A stretch of 64,000 bases of DNA from Polymyxa betae (Eukaryota > Endomyxa > Phytomyxea > Plasmodiophorida > Plasmodiophoridae). The stretch spans positions 62,827 to 126,826 of the forward strand of contig RBZT01000312.1 in assembly GCA_003693705.1 (NCBI GenBank), in the 5' to 3' direction. The translations under genes were made by a program, and so were the position numbers. The notes under the pieces were generated by a model. It searched no databases. It had not been told where the DNA came from and saw only the letters and a list, made by a program, of their open reading frames with translations. The number at the start of each line of letters is the position of its first letter. Within the stretch, counting starts at the first letter, position 1. Below are positions 1 to 15,827 of the stretch, one piece after another.

Positions 1-2281
1 AGTACTGGTTTCGAAGGAGCGAATTCGTTTTCTGTTAACTGATATATGTATGATACAGATCGACCTCGTGGATAGCGGCATTATGGGTTTATGCGTTGAG
101 TTACGATCTAGGCGATGGTCATCCGCCCGTACAGGCCCTGTCTGCGATCGTGCTGGCTCTGTGCAAGTCGGATCGGACTCCACTGGCCCAGCAGCTGCTG
201 GACGAATGCATTCGGATCCGTGGTTTGTCTCCAGACGGTTATCTTCGCATGCAAGTGGCAGACCTCTGCCTGCGCCTACCATGAATGAACAAGATATTTT
301 CTGTACTCGGGAGGTTGGTGGAAGGATGCCGCCTGTATTTATCGCCGACATCCATCAACGTATTGTTCATCTCCATCAACGATGTCCGTGAGATGGTGTT
401 GTTTATCTTTAATCGCCATCCTGCTGACCATGGCGTGGCTCAGTTCAGAGTGATGCGAATAGGTTGCGGAAGGCCGCCCATCACTTCGACCTCGATCCGG
501 GAAGTCGACAACATCAACGTTTACTGCCGAGAACGACTCTGAGTCCGTTATCACTTCCCATTGAAATACATCAAGTTCGTACAACCTTCTATTTCATATT
601 GGGTTGCTAGGTCATGATATCTGACATGTTGCCTTCAGGTAAACATTGCCGATCAAATAACAGACGAAACAGTAGATTCCGATCATGTAGCTCAACGCGG
701 AACATCGCATGCCCGAATCGAGACCGAATCAATTCAACGCCGTGTGCTTGAAACGATGAACATTAATGAACGCATGCGAATGTGGTTAAACCAGGACCCG
801 GACCGGGACGATGTCTCTCAGGCGTTGCCGGAGCCACTCCTATCCAACGTTAATGGTCATGATCGTCCAAATAACGGCCCCATATTGAGTGCACCGCCAC
901 CGAGTTCCGTTAATATTTCTCCCTATATTGGTATTTGAATAGATCGTAATGTCGATCTGGAGATTGATTTTTTTTCAGATGCCGTCGCGACGTTTATTCG
1001 GGAGGGAATACAGCCTTCCAATGCACGTCTTGCGACCATATTTCGATGTCGTGGTTGTGTCTGCGAGATGATAACATTATCGTTCTGAATCCATTCGTAG
1101 AGTCATGCCGACTAATCAGGGCCTTAATCACAATCTGTTTCGAACATTATTTCCGGGCCAGGACGGCATCTCGTGAGATGATGCAGGAAGTGTCGCTACC
1201 GTATCTAAGATTAACATCGAAATTGAATGCCGCCGTGCATGATCAGCGCTGCAGCCCGACCGAACGTGCCAGCCGTCTTCGGCAGCGCGATGCATTTGAA
1301 CTTATGTACCCGATTTTGGTTGCACATCTGATCCGGTTCTATTTTATAAATCGGTATGCGACACAGATAGTAACATTGAAGGGTAACCAGCGATTAGCTG
1401 TTTCTTGATTATTTCTCACTTTGGTAGAGGATCGCTTTACGGATATGCTGGAACGAAATATTGATTTTTTATTCGGCGGCGTGCAGAGATCGGCAGAGAG
1501 TCTCCTTAGACTGCGAGCATCGGTTTTTGGGCAACGTTTCGAACGTTTCACTGAACTGGTGAAGTGGTTCGACATCATTCTGTCGTCCCGGAAATATTCA
1601 TTGTTACTTTTAGCTTAATGGGTTTCCAGCAGAATCGCCACCAATCGAAATGGCGCCAGGTTTAATTACAGTGGCACCACAGAATCTAAATGATTCCGAT
1701 TTCAAATGGTGCTATGATATTCATTGGGGTGGCATTGGCCGCAAGCCTTCCAAACCCGGAATGGTAATTCTGATTATTATTGAAATGTCCTGCTATCTGA
1801 CAACAAATGACAGTCGAGGTCAATATCCTCAGTTCTGCCTCAACGTCCTGTTTTCAATTCGATGGCCATCAGTCCGATTATGTCTTCGTGCACGCAGAAC
1901 CGTCTTGCGAGTCGTCCGAGAAATCTGTATCGCTCCTACTCATCAGCGTATGCTCATGACCATAACTAACATTTAAATTGATTTCATTGCAGGCTGTTAA
2001 GCGACCCGTCGACGATTATATCGGATGAAATGAAACAGCGAATCGACCGGCTCCATCTGCAATGTCAAACTGCTCATCGTTCGATTTCAAACATAACCCT
2101 CCGAAGACAGCAGCCGAAGCCGATCGAAACTGTGCATATTCGGTCGGCCGCTCATCGGTCGGCTTTGGCGGCGGTTTTCTGCCATAACGCCCTGAAGTCG
2201 AACAAAACCGACGACGAGATCGTTAAATACCCTATCGTCATGGATATTCATACTGGCCATGAGATAACAATTCACAAATAA
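1..2281 (+). CDS. Unrecognised multi-exon gene, 3' part
   Basis: I do not recognise this protein. The open left edge and the stop at 2279-2281 suggest only the 3' part is present. Helical coding sequence is visible at about 60-280 and again from about 640. From there exons can be joined in frame through GT-AG introns at 931-978, about 1038-1088, 1370-1429 and 1936-1992, with others between. The exon at about 1089-1369 encodes a helix-rich stretch with many Arg, Leu and Phe. The C-terminal exon ends with the residues GHEITIHK. The joins at 285-640 and at 1590-1640 are uncertain, as is the internal intron of the 1763-1810 region. Nothing in it points to a specific function. Confidence 0.5.
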
Positions 2282-2312
2282 AAGAGATGAGCCAATTGAT
2301 TATTTATCGTCA

Positions 2313-3021
2313 CTAGTTCATTATGATATTTATATGCGAATCGAAATGGAACTCGTTGTTTTCATCAAATTCAATCTATTCTCAATCAGTTCTTTGATTG
2401 AAACAATAACCATGGAATCGGAACCTCTTTGAGGAGTTCATCTGCTTGCTCTTTGCTGAGCTTCTCAGCTCCGTACTGTGTTAAAGCCTGGACTATGTCT
2501 ATTCTTCTGATATTATTGGGGTCGGAACTGCGACTAAAAGCTTTGAATGCGTCTTTAACTTGTTCCCTGAAAGAAATCAGAATACTTCCAATCGAACTAT
2601 CAAGATTCAATGTACTGATTGTAATAAACTGTTAGCTTCCTTGACATCACCGCTACAAACTCTAAATGATGTTGCGTCTCAGTCAAATACTATAAGCGAT
2701 GCATTCACCAAATACCGCTGAAGTCAATGGAGCCATCCGAGTTCTCATCTATCTCTTTGATCATTGCATCAACTATGCGGAGTATCGGTCAAACCCTTGA
2801 TCAGGATATTGGCAATATCGACCTTCCTCCTGTGAGGTTTTGATGCCCAAAGTATTCAGCAAATTTGTAACTTCTTCAGGTTCGATAGAGCCACCACGAT
2901 CGGTATCCACTAAGTTGAAGATCTCCTGAAGTTCATCCACTTCAGCTTGAGATATTCCATTCGGATACTCAGGGTTTGAATCGTCTGCATCGGCTGCCAC
3001 TTCGTTGTGTTCTAGGTCCAT
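2313..3021 (-). CDS. Calmodulin/centrin-like EF-hand protein
   Basis: A small calcium sensor with two canonical and two degenerate EF-hands. The first loop reads DTDRGGSIEPEE and the second, after a short intron, DENSDGSIDFSE. The third repeat (about 2460-2610) has lost several Ca-binding acidic positions. The fourth, around DENNEFHFDSH, is also imperfect. Splicing needs four GT-AG introns, one of which gives the in-frame join DFSEFVAVM. Length and layout match centrin or calmodulin-like proteins, but the weak third and fourth hands argue against true calmodulin. It lies on the same strand as AROM, with only 39 bp between the AROM stop and this start codon. Confidence 0.8.
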
Positions 3022-3060
3022 CGTACGACCGTACTACAATGGATCTGGAGATATGAAGTT

Positions 3061-8257
<5,197 letters not shown>

Positions 8258-8379
8258 GATCCCAAAACTCTACGACAATGAGAGAGAGAACTTCGCCTGG
8301 CAATGGGATTCAAAGCGCGGCCTCGGGCTTTAAAGCCATACCAGAAATCTAACGTCTTCGGTTTAGTAAGGTTCATAGA

Positions 8380-9067
8380 TTAGATGTGGATCAGACGAAG
8401 TGCAACAAGAAAAACAATGGCGATTGCCGAAATGGAAGTGGCAACCGTGCCGCTTTTCTGCTGTGGGTGCTCCTGGACTTGATCGTGAGAGACCTTGATA
8501 GCACATCGCAATTCCGGCACGTAGCAGAAGTGATTGGGGTTCTTGGCTTTACATTCTGCATTGGTTAAGGACGGGCATGCTGTATTAATGTCGATAAACA
8601 TGCCAGCGTATTCATCCGCTTTATTTCCCTCGCCGCAAAAGCCCTAGAGTTGAACGAATTAGACAAAACAAGTTGAGCGGATGAAGGAATACCCATCGGC
8701 TGCAATACAACTTCTGTCCTTGAGGTCCAGGTGGACACCATTCGTTGGTATAAATTGGTCCACATCGCGAAATAGGATAGTCTGTTTCGACTGGAGCTGG
8801 GATCGTTGTATCTGGTGCAGCAGGAGCTGGAGCATCTATAACAGCCGGCGTCGGTGATGGAGCAGGGGCATTTGTAATTTCTGGTTCTCGAGTTGCTGTG
8901 ATGACGTTCTGACCGGGTGGTGACGATGTAATCGCGGGGTTGTTGACAGCTGGCGTCGCGATTGGTGTTGGAGCAGGTGCTTCAGTGCTAATAGCAGAAA
9001 TTGATTCCTGACTATTTGAAGCTGCTAACAGGAGCAGCACGCAGGTTATTGTCGTCAGCACTTTCAT
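8380..9067 (-). CDS. GPI-anchor-type surface protein with hevein-like (CBM18) module
   Basis: The start at 9067 opens with a signal peptide (MKVLTTITCVLLLLAASNS). A longer frame upstream to 9289 has no such feature. A Pro/Ala/Thr-rich, mucin-like stalk of about 90 residues follows. Next comes a cysteine-rich region with the hevein-type spacing CGP..WCPPG...YCSRWGFCG, then four further cysteines. The end is a Ser-rich spacer and a hydrophobic tail (SAIAIVFLVAL), the usual layout of a GPI-anchored protein. One 49-nt intron splits the Cys-rich module at YCSRW/GFCG. The role is inferred: cell-wall or chitin binding at the cell surface. CBM18 modules are known from chitin-walled fungi and from some stramenopiles. 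Confidence 0.8.
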
Positions 9068-9314
9068 CGATTGCAGATTGAGCAATGGCACGCGCCAATC
9101 ACTGGTTTTAATCAACAAGGAGTTAAGAAAAAGGCAACGAATAAAGGCAATATGCGAAGATCGGCTACAGATTCTACGTTGTCGTACAAAATTGCTTTGG
9201 GAATTGAATACACGAAGTCTTGAATGTGTATTGTGATATCTATAACATTTGTGAAGAAAAATGTCCCGCCTTGTCAAGAAAACTGACAATGGAGAAGCCA
9301 GATCTTACAATATA

Positions 9315-9600
9315 TGACAAAAGGAATTTCGCTTTAGCATCCGAGAAAATACGTTAGATACCACAGAGAAGGTACAAACGAGAGTGAGAATGCAGAATAC
9401 GTATTACTGAAGAATATGCAGAAAGACATCTTCATCAGATATACAAAAACGTAGTACATGAATGAGACTGGATAAAGCTACAGCGAAAATCATCCAATAA
9501 TACAAATGTACAAGGAAAATTTAGCATGCCTGAAATTCGACGTACTATAGGGAGGTACGACCGAGAGTGTAGGATGCATTCATGATATGTGAGATACGCT
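9315..9600 (+). repeat. Diverged direct repeat, copy 1
   Basis: This copy matches 10590-10870 in the same order and orientation. Shared blocks include AAGGAATTTCG, ATACCACAGAG, GTACATGAA, ATGA(G/C)ACTGGA, TTTAGCATG and GGTACGACCGAGA. The blocks are separated by substitutions and small indels. It encodes nothing recognisable. Confidence 0.6.
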
Positions 9601-10589
9601 CAGTACCTGGAGGTGACCAGTAGAATGCGGAGAATTAAAAGCTCTTATTATCAATAAGAGAGCCTGCATTCAATATTATTAAGATATATTTCTTAAACAA
9701 ATAGTATAAACTAAGGAAATGCTTTCATAGAAACAAAAATCTCTGAAATGTGTAGAGAAGCGATTTCGGACAGCGGCTGGTACCCTGCCCTCTAGAGAGG
9801 AAGGCTTCTAGCTCGAATCCCTATCTGTTCGGTATAATCATGAAGCAAAAAAACGTGATGCAGACGACTCCATACCTTTCCAACCACAAGCACAAGCAAT
9901 TCTGCAAATGCAAACTAGACGTAGAATGAAGAAGACAGTGATATGGCAAAGCCGCCACGCATTCTTGAACAGCGCTCGGCGGATAATCACGCACCGGATC
10001 AAATTAGCGCCACTCTCATATACTGCGATCTGTAAATAAACTTATTTATAAAAGTTTCCGTCCATTCGGTTCCCAGCGGGTTCCTACGAGATGGCCAAAG
10101 ACCACTTGATTCGGCTTTGGAATCCGGATCATTTATAATCATGTGTCTCAGCTGACATCAGCATTCATGACGTTTGGTGTTTAAATAGTTAGATGGTCTG
10201 AATATGAGTCTAGTTGAAAAGCGGCCTTGACACGCGAAGTTTTGACTATTGAGTTTTTCTTCATACCAGTATTTGTCAGTCATTTGCTAGCCCTGGCTAT
10301 GCTACGCTTGCTCCAAGTTGCTCTACGGCAGCAACTGGACCTGCATACGTATAATAGATAAGTACTTTAAAAAGGCAAAGGATCTGAAAGGAATCAATCG
10401 CAGAGTTTATGACAACATTGATTTAACGAACGCATTTCCCCTTGAATAAACGAACATAGAGCCGAAATGTCCCCGAGTCATAGGCGCACGGTTTTGGAGA
10501 TCAATGCCAGAGCGCTGATCATAATTTAGCGAGTGAAACGTTTTCGCGTCTCGTTGGAAACTTGACAGTACAGGAAAGTCAGATCTGTT

Positions 10590-10870
10590 GTGACGAAGGA
10601 ATTTCGGTGTGCTATCCGTCAGAATGCGAAATATACCACAGAGCTGGCACAATCGTGGACGAGGATACTGACATCAGGATCACCAAGAAATCTTACCAGT
10701 AGGCTCTATGAGATCCAAGGTCGGATGTTGTACATGAACATGACTGGAAAGACCACAAGTAAAGATCATCCAGTAGCAGACATACAGACACTTTAGCATG
10801 ACTGTCACGCGATGTACTATGAGGAAGTACGACCGAGATTTAAAGAATGCATTTTTGCTTGGTACATTAT
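10590..10870 (+). repeat. Diverged direct repeat, copy 2
   Basis: This is the partner of the copy at 9315-9600. One frame stays open across 10590-10796 in this copy but is broken in the other. The pair may be remnants of a mobile element or of an old segmental duplication. Confidence 0.6.
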
Positions 10871-11128
10871 AAGGAATCATGCTTCAAAAAGACAAGGCAA
10901 AATTACAAAATGAAAGAATGGTTTTCGAAAACGAAAGAATCCACGAAGCAGCAGCCATAATAACCGCGATGAAAGCGGAATCAGGATTGCTGAGACACTG
11001 CATGTTCTCGAATCCCTGAAACATATTGTAGTACCTGATCATGATGACGATTGGCCACAAAAATGATGACCCATTTGGATGAACGCGATCGGAAAAGGCA
11101 AGCAAAACCTTATCAGAATGGAGTGAGT

Positions 11129-11190
11129 GGCGAGATTGACGAATAGAAGATCCAGGAATGGCGAGATTGACGAATAGAAGATCCAGGAAT
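11129..11190 (+). repeat. 31-bp perfect tandem duplication
   Basis: The 31-base unit beginning GGCGAGATTGACGAATAGAA occurs at 11129-11159 and again, identical, at 11160-11190. It is followed by the first six bases of a third unit. It lies in the presumed decayed coding stretch and looks like a recent slippage event. Confidence 0.9.
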
Positions 11191-11765
11191 GGCGAGCTTT
11201 TATTGAGGACTATAGAAGGGAACCTAGGCAAATATTACTGGCCAGTTATCGTAACAGACAGAACATACTAGGAAACTTTGACACAATCTGGCGTTTGACA
11301 GGTCCACATTCTAGCTGGGATGTCCTTCGCTGTTGGATATCAGGGACCCTAGCCCAGACTCTTGTCGAAATCGGTGACAACCTTGACTCCTATCTCGACC
11401 AGAGGCACGCTTGTATGAACTAATGACAATGAGCCAATGCAAAGATGAGCACTGATAGGTTGCCTGTCGGCTGTCGTCCGCCGACACGTCATCTCCGAGT
11501 ACTGTACCGTCGTCAGTCAATGGTATTATTAGCGGCCATGCATATATTAAGTTATTATATAAGAGCTTTAGTCATGCTATATGGCTGTCTCGTTCGAGAT
11601 GGCGCCCCGGACCCGCGACAACAGCCTCATCGCCGATTCGCCTGGCCGTTGCATATAAACGCTTAACAAAACAGACTATGTGATGGCGCGGCGATATTGT
11701 TTTCTGATTGAATTAACTACTAAGCATCGTTAATGCTATCTGATGCGGCAAATTCGTCAAACATC

Positions 11766-11779
11766 TAGGGTTAGGGTTA
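11766..11779 (+). promoter_or_regulatory. Two-unit telomere-type motif (TTAGGG) near a start codon
   Basis: The sequence TAGGGTTAGGGTTA lies about 110 bp upstream of the start codon at 11888. It could be a telo-box-like promoter element, as described in plants, or a chance or repair-derived interstitial telomere repeat. Two units are too few to decide. Confidence 0.4.
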
Positions 11780-11887
11780 ATGCGCGAATTTGCTTTGCCC
11801 GCTTTATCGTATCGAGAGAACCTGAAGGGCTGCAGCGCTGCAGTCAATCTGGTACTGTAATCCATTATTGAGACCATCGTGGGCGTC

Positions 11888-12417
11888 ATGGTCGATCAGG
11901 ATCAGGCAGAACAGAGTCCCGTTATCGATGTCATATCGATTACCATTGAACCGAATTCATGCCCTCTACAGAGTCCTTTGAATCTCTCTGTGCGATTCCA
12001 GGTTTCACAATCGATGAGGCATCCCGTCTGGACATGCATGGTTGTGTCGTTTCTGGATAGAATCCTTCTTTGTAACTGATCATTCCCAGTATATTGTTGA
12101 CATTGCACACAAGCGCCATCAAATTGAGCTGGGAACGTTTCCTGTTATGCAACCATACGATGAAGGTGCTCACCATTTCGAGTTTCACTTGGATCATATA
12201 GACGTGACAGTAATTAAGCAAAAGGTACGTTCTCCCAATTTTAACACTCCATCTGTTGATTCCTTAACAGCATCTCTTGAATAACGTTGGGTTGTTCGTA
12301 TTAGCGTTGAAAGAAACCAACACTGCAGATGCTATACTGGAAGTCAAAATCGTCACTCAAGTAACTGCTTCTGCCGATGGTAGCTTAATCAGAACAATGT
12401 TCAATCCGTTACAATGA
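11888..12417 (+). CDS. Small conserved-looking protein, unrecognised
   Basis: Three exons join cleanly through GT-AG introns (about 12049-12094 and 12226-12270) to give about 144 residues. The protein has alternating hydrophobic and polar segments typical of a beta-sandwich, with the core VDIAHKRHQIELGTFPV followed by FEFHLDHIDVTVIK. There is no signal peptide or membrane span. I cannot assign the family. The clean splicing and absence of low complexity make it a real gene. It converges on the UBZ-like gene, with 79 bp between the two stop codons. Confidence 0.7.
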
Positions 12418-12496
12418 AAAGTAAACAGTGTATACATTTTTATATATGATGGATAATGACAGATCGCCAGTAATTGAAACGCCTCGTAATTGGAAA

Positions 12497-13129
12497 TTAT
12501 ATTGAAAAGTGAAAGGATGGCGTCGACTGCTCGCCAGGAATTAAGCAAGCGCTTTTGTCTTTAAATTTCAAATTTTGTTGTGACGATACTCTGCTTGCAG
12601 AGTCTGATTTCGAATACAGCAACGATAAAACTGCATTGTCGTGAGCTTCCACTTTGCCGCTTACGACGTTCCACGTGTTATAGTTCTTGGTCTTGGACAG
12701 CCTGTAGAGCGACTCCATCATGGCCAGTCTCGTCCTCAAACCCAGCTGGCCGATCACCGAACGTAGCTGAGCAACCGAGGCATCCGAATCCTCTCTAACA
12801 GCATTCATGTTTGCATGTTCTAAGAAGCAAACAGGTATATGCGCTTGAAGTGTGGTTGATATGATTTCAAGACAGCAAGGGCACTCCTGCCTGGACTCTG
12901 AAGAATACAAGGCTGCTTGCTGATCCGATTCGCTGCTGCCCCAGTTCAGAAATCCGTCCGTTTTCATTGGGGATGGCATGGGATGGAAATGTGATGGCAT
13001 TGCTTCAGAATAGAGCAGCGGTTGATGTAGCGGAGATAGACAGGTACCATTTGTGGCTGATAACGGCGAAGGCTGTGCTGGAGTCGATAAGAATCCTTCT
13101 GGTGCATCGATCCACGATGGATAGCTCAT
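12497..13129 (-). CDS. Protein with C2HC (UBZ-like) zinc finger
   Basis: A single open frame of about 210 residues. The N-terminal third is Pro/Ser/Met-rich and probably disordered. Near residue 83 comes CPCCLEIISTTLQAHIPVC, with the C-x2-C-x10-H-x3-C spacing of UBZ4/Rad18-type ubiquitin-binding fingers. A conserved-looking helix with RTRLAMMESLYRLSKTK follows. This resembles the short R-x-SLYRLA motif of plant LNK proteins, though that may be chance. No enzymatic domain is visible. The function is unknown; a nuclear or ubiquitin-related adaptor is an inference from the finger only. Confidence 0.6.
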   Translation of the reverse strand: MSYPSWIDAPEGFLSTPAQPSPLSATNGTCLSPLHQPLLYSEAMPSHFHPMPSPMKTDGFLNWGSSESDQQAALYSSESRQECPCCLEIISTTLQAHIPVCFLEHANMNAVREDSDASVAQLRSVIGQLGLRTRLAMMESLYRLSKTKNYNTWNVVSGKVEAHDNAVLSLLYSKSDSASRVSSQQNLKFKDKSACLIPGEQSTPSFHFSI

Positions 13130-13706
13130 CGGTCAGCTACCTTGCGATATTCTCGAGTAATATCGGATCCGGGGGTAAGGTCGCAACCGATCGGTATGTG
13201 GCAAGTTGGAGAGAATCTAACGGCGCGTGTCAGATTTCCGGGATCGCAATCGCAGCGAATAATCTTGCTTTTGAATTGATCGTCTAGCGAATGTTGGCCC
13301 CAAGGGGGGTCCCCTTGACGCCCGCCTAGCAGCGCCTTGGCTAGCCGACGCCCATACACGTCACAGAGATAGAAGACCACCTCATCATCGTTATGATGAT
13401 GACGCCCGACTGAGGGGGCCCCCAACCCTCATGTTACAACTACTGAGTCTGCCGGATCGGTTGACGTACTGAGGCCATCCAGCTCTTCAATTCTGCAGAC
13501 GTGCGGCCTCAGACAGGTTGCAAAGGCTCTCATTACTTGCTTGAATGCCGCTAGTATACGAGCTGGTCGAGAAAGTTTTCAGCAACTACTCTCCCTCGGT
13601 TTGACAAAGTTTCCATAAACTGATGTATTGATTCAAAGGATTCGGTGTGTGAATCCTCCTCACTAAACAGGATAAATTGCTCTAAAACCTTTGACATGGG
13701 TTCCAA
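13130..13706. other. Intergenic region with GC-rich inverted repeats
   Basis: No gene is seen. At 13298-13430 there is a cluster of short hairpins: CAAGGGG/CCCCTTG, CATCAT/ATGATG and GGGGGCCCCC. The heptamer GACGCCC occurs three times. It lies upstream of the UBZ-like gene and so probably overlaps its promoter. Confidence 0.5.
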
Positions 13707-14267
13707 TCAATTTACGCCATCAGACGCTTCTGACGCTATTTCCACCAAATCATTAAGACTGACAATAGGCGGGTAATGAGGCACCTCGGCATCGAATAGC
13801 AATCTCAAATTTGTTCCATTAACAGCCTTGTAGAATTTCACTATTAGGGTACAACGAGGGAACAGCCGGTCCAGACATTTCTGCATGTGATCCAGGTGAT
13901 TGGAATGTGCAGTGTACACTGAACCATTGAAATGGAACGCGACTGATTCCTTTTTCAACCGGACAAGCGCTTCTTTAGGGCGCTTGAACAACTCCTTTGA
14001 TACAATATGCAGCACAAGACACGGTTCTGGTTCCTTCGCCTCCTCAATTTCTTTAGCATCCGCATTTTGATTTCCGGATTCTTCTTTACGTTCGCCGCCT
14101 TCGTTTGACGTGACGAACTCGAAATCCTTGTCCATACTGGCGTTGAATTCGCTTTCTGATTCCTGCGCACGTTGTCTCCCATCCCAATTTGCGATCAAGT
14201 CTTTCATTCCATTTTCTGACAGCCCTGTCGGAAGCCATCCGCCCCAACGACCAAAAGAGCGTTTCAT
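13707..14267 (-). CDS. Unrecognised 186-residue protein
   Basis: A single open frame beginning MKRSFGRWGGWLPTG. The middle is acidic and Glu-rich (about residues 45-85) and likely disordered. The C-terminal hundred residues look folded, with VLHIVSKELFKRPKEAL and CTLIVKFYKAVNGTNLRLLF. I see no catalytic motif, signal peptide or membrane span. It is read as a gene because the frame is long, starts and stops cleanly, and has a folded-looking composition. The other frames here are short. Confidence 0.55.
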   Translation of the reverse strand: MKRSFGRWGGWLPTGLSENGMKDLIANWDGRQRAQESESEFNASMDKDFEFVTSNEGGERKEESGNQNADAKEIEEAKEPEPCLVLHIVSKELFKRPKEALVRLKKESVAFHFNGSVYTAHSNHLDHMQKCLDRLFPRCTLIVKFYKAVNGTNLRLLFDAEVPHYPPIVSLNDLVEIASEASDGVN

Positions 14268-14626
14268 TTCTGGATTGATTAGAAATAAATGATGAATGCC
14301 GGAATTTGGAACGCTTACTACCGATCGGTAATTCGGCCCTTACCTTTAATTCGTCTCAAGATCGGGTTCTGAATCTCCACTTATCTTAATGAACGTTCGG
14401 CCTCCAGTTGTTAGTTTTAACGAAGCCTGATTTGATACATCAGAAGCGATATGGTTATGGTTAAGAATCACAATAATCGAAACCACAATAGTTTGTTTAT
14501 TTTTCCATGCAGAGGAGTAACGCCCTAATTATGAATCCTGACAGTCGAGGATCATACTGTTGAACCTTTTTTCACGAAGCTTAATCATACATTGGAATAG
14601 TTTTAAATATACATATTTGCAGATAT

Positions 14627-15599
14627 TCAATAGACAACTCGGAGAACTCCAAGAATTAAAGCTGCTAAAGATGCAGCAATACCGATTGTTGTCCTGATTA
14701 TTCTGTTCTGGACTTGCTCTATAATATATATTAAGGTATGCAAAACATCTGGGCTCGTTTTGGGTTGTACCGTGTTCGGTCTCAAGGCGCGCCTTATTGG
14801 TGTCAATCTTCCTCTCCAGTCTTGATATTTCCTGAGAAATTTCCGATAAATTCGTCTAACAGAGCAGTCAGCCAATGACTACAGAAAACGCCCACGAAAT
14901 TACTTTTAACATGATATGAAGCTCGGAACTTAGCTTGAGATCATCGGTTTTAGTATTCTGCCTATGGGCATCCAAAAGATTCCGAATGGAAGCGAATTCT
15001 GCCTAAGGTTTGATAAGATCAAATCGGCAAATTCGCAGTCGATAAAAAATCCACGTTGGTAGTATCCTTCTGATGGCGTATCCGCAAATCATTTTTAAGA
15101 GTTGCATTGAATATAGTTTCATTTAATTCGGATTTCAGTGCAGCAAAATCCACCCGGGATGCAAGTGTTGCAGTAGAAATGCGATATGCCTCCCTGGAAC
15201 AGTTATTGCCAAAATCTCAGTAGGAAAAAGATTTCCATACTGAGTGGTTTGATGCAATGCTTGGAGGACAGCAACCGCTTGCTGCTCCGTAAACCCGGCA
15301 TCTCGCAATGTTCGTACTAGAGCGAAGCTATCAAAATGAGGCTAACATCGCATTGAAATGATGTTAATGGAAACCAGCCAGTTTCCTACTAGAGAACCGC
15401 TAGCATAGGCAGAGGCTTGCTGCGCCGAGCGTACCTCGTTAGCTATGTTAGCGACGCTTCTCATGACGGGGATTTCCTCCTCGGCGCCTTCGGTTGCTGG
15501 GGCTGCCGGTGTTGGGCCATCGTTTTTATAACGCCGTAGGACTAGATGCTGCCGATAAGCAACAGTTAGGAACGGTTGCCGGCAACGAGCGAGTGCCAT
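14627..15599 (-). CDS. DUF1640 / MCU-regulator-like mitochondrial protein
   Basis: Six exons join through GT-AG introns into a protein of the CCDC90/MCUR1/FMP32 type. The N-terminus is Arg-rich with few acidic residues (MALARCRQPFLTVAYRQ), like a mitochondrial presequence. The family signature FDSFALVRTLRDAGFTEQQA follows. Then come helices predicted to form coiled coil, ending with ISRLERKIDTNKARLE. A single C-terminal membrane span (TIGIAASLAALILGVLRVVY) closes the protein. Family members sit in the inner mitochondrial membrane and have been linked to calcium uptake and respiratory-chain assembly. The exact role here is inferred from family alone. Confidence 0.85.
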
Positions 15600-15827
15600 T
15601 TAGTAATGGGAGTAACAGAAGAAGGTCCAGCCGCCAGTAACTGCAACTGTGATACGTATGTAGTTATATACTGCACTAACGCTGTGCAGTGTCACTGGAG
15701 AAACAATGTCAACTTTGCGAAATCTCGCCGATAACACTTTCTACAAATACACGTATGATGGTACCATGAAGGTTGAGAGGACTTGCAGCAGATATTTTCT
15801 AGAACAGATATGGAACGATTTATTGTT

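Larger units (their letters stand above)
9068..11887. other. Gene-poor intergenic region
   Basis: No convincing gene is visible over about 2.8 kb, although the rest of the window is nearly continuous coding sequence. It holds a pair of diverged direct repeats, a 31-bp tandem duplication, a small hairpin at 9652-9670, a tRNA-like segment near 9768-9832 and a short telomere-type motif. Around 11090-11420 one frame, broken by stops, reads as plausible protein (WRAFIEDYRREPRQILLAS). This suggests decayed coding sequence, possibly an old mobile element. Confidence 0.6.

Noticed and set aside
8621-9289. Longer frame for the surface protein starting at 9289
   Set aside because: The upstream 74 residues have no signal peptide and unlikely composition. 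The Met at 9067 starts a textbook signal peptide.
13126-13425. Minus-strand ORF of 99 residues
   Set aside because: It covers the GC-rich hairpin cluster and has no protein-like features, so it is more likely promoter sequence of the gene at 12497-13129.
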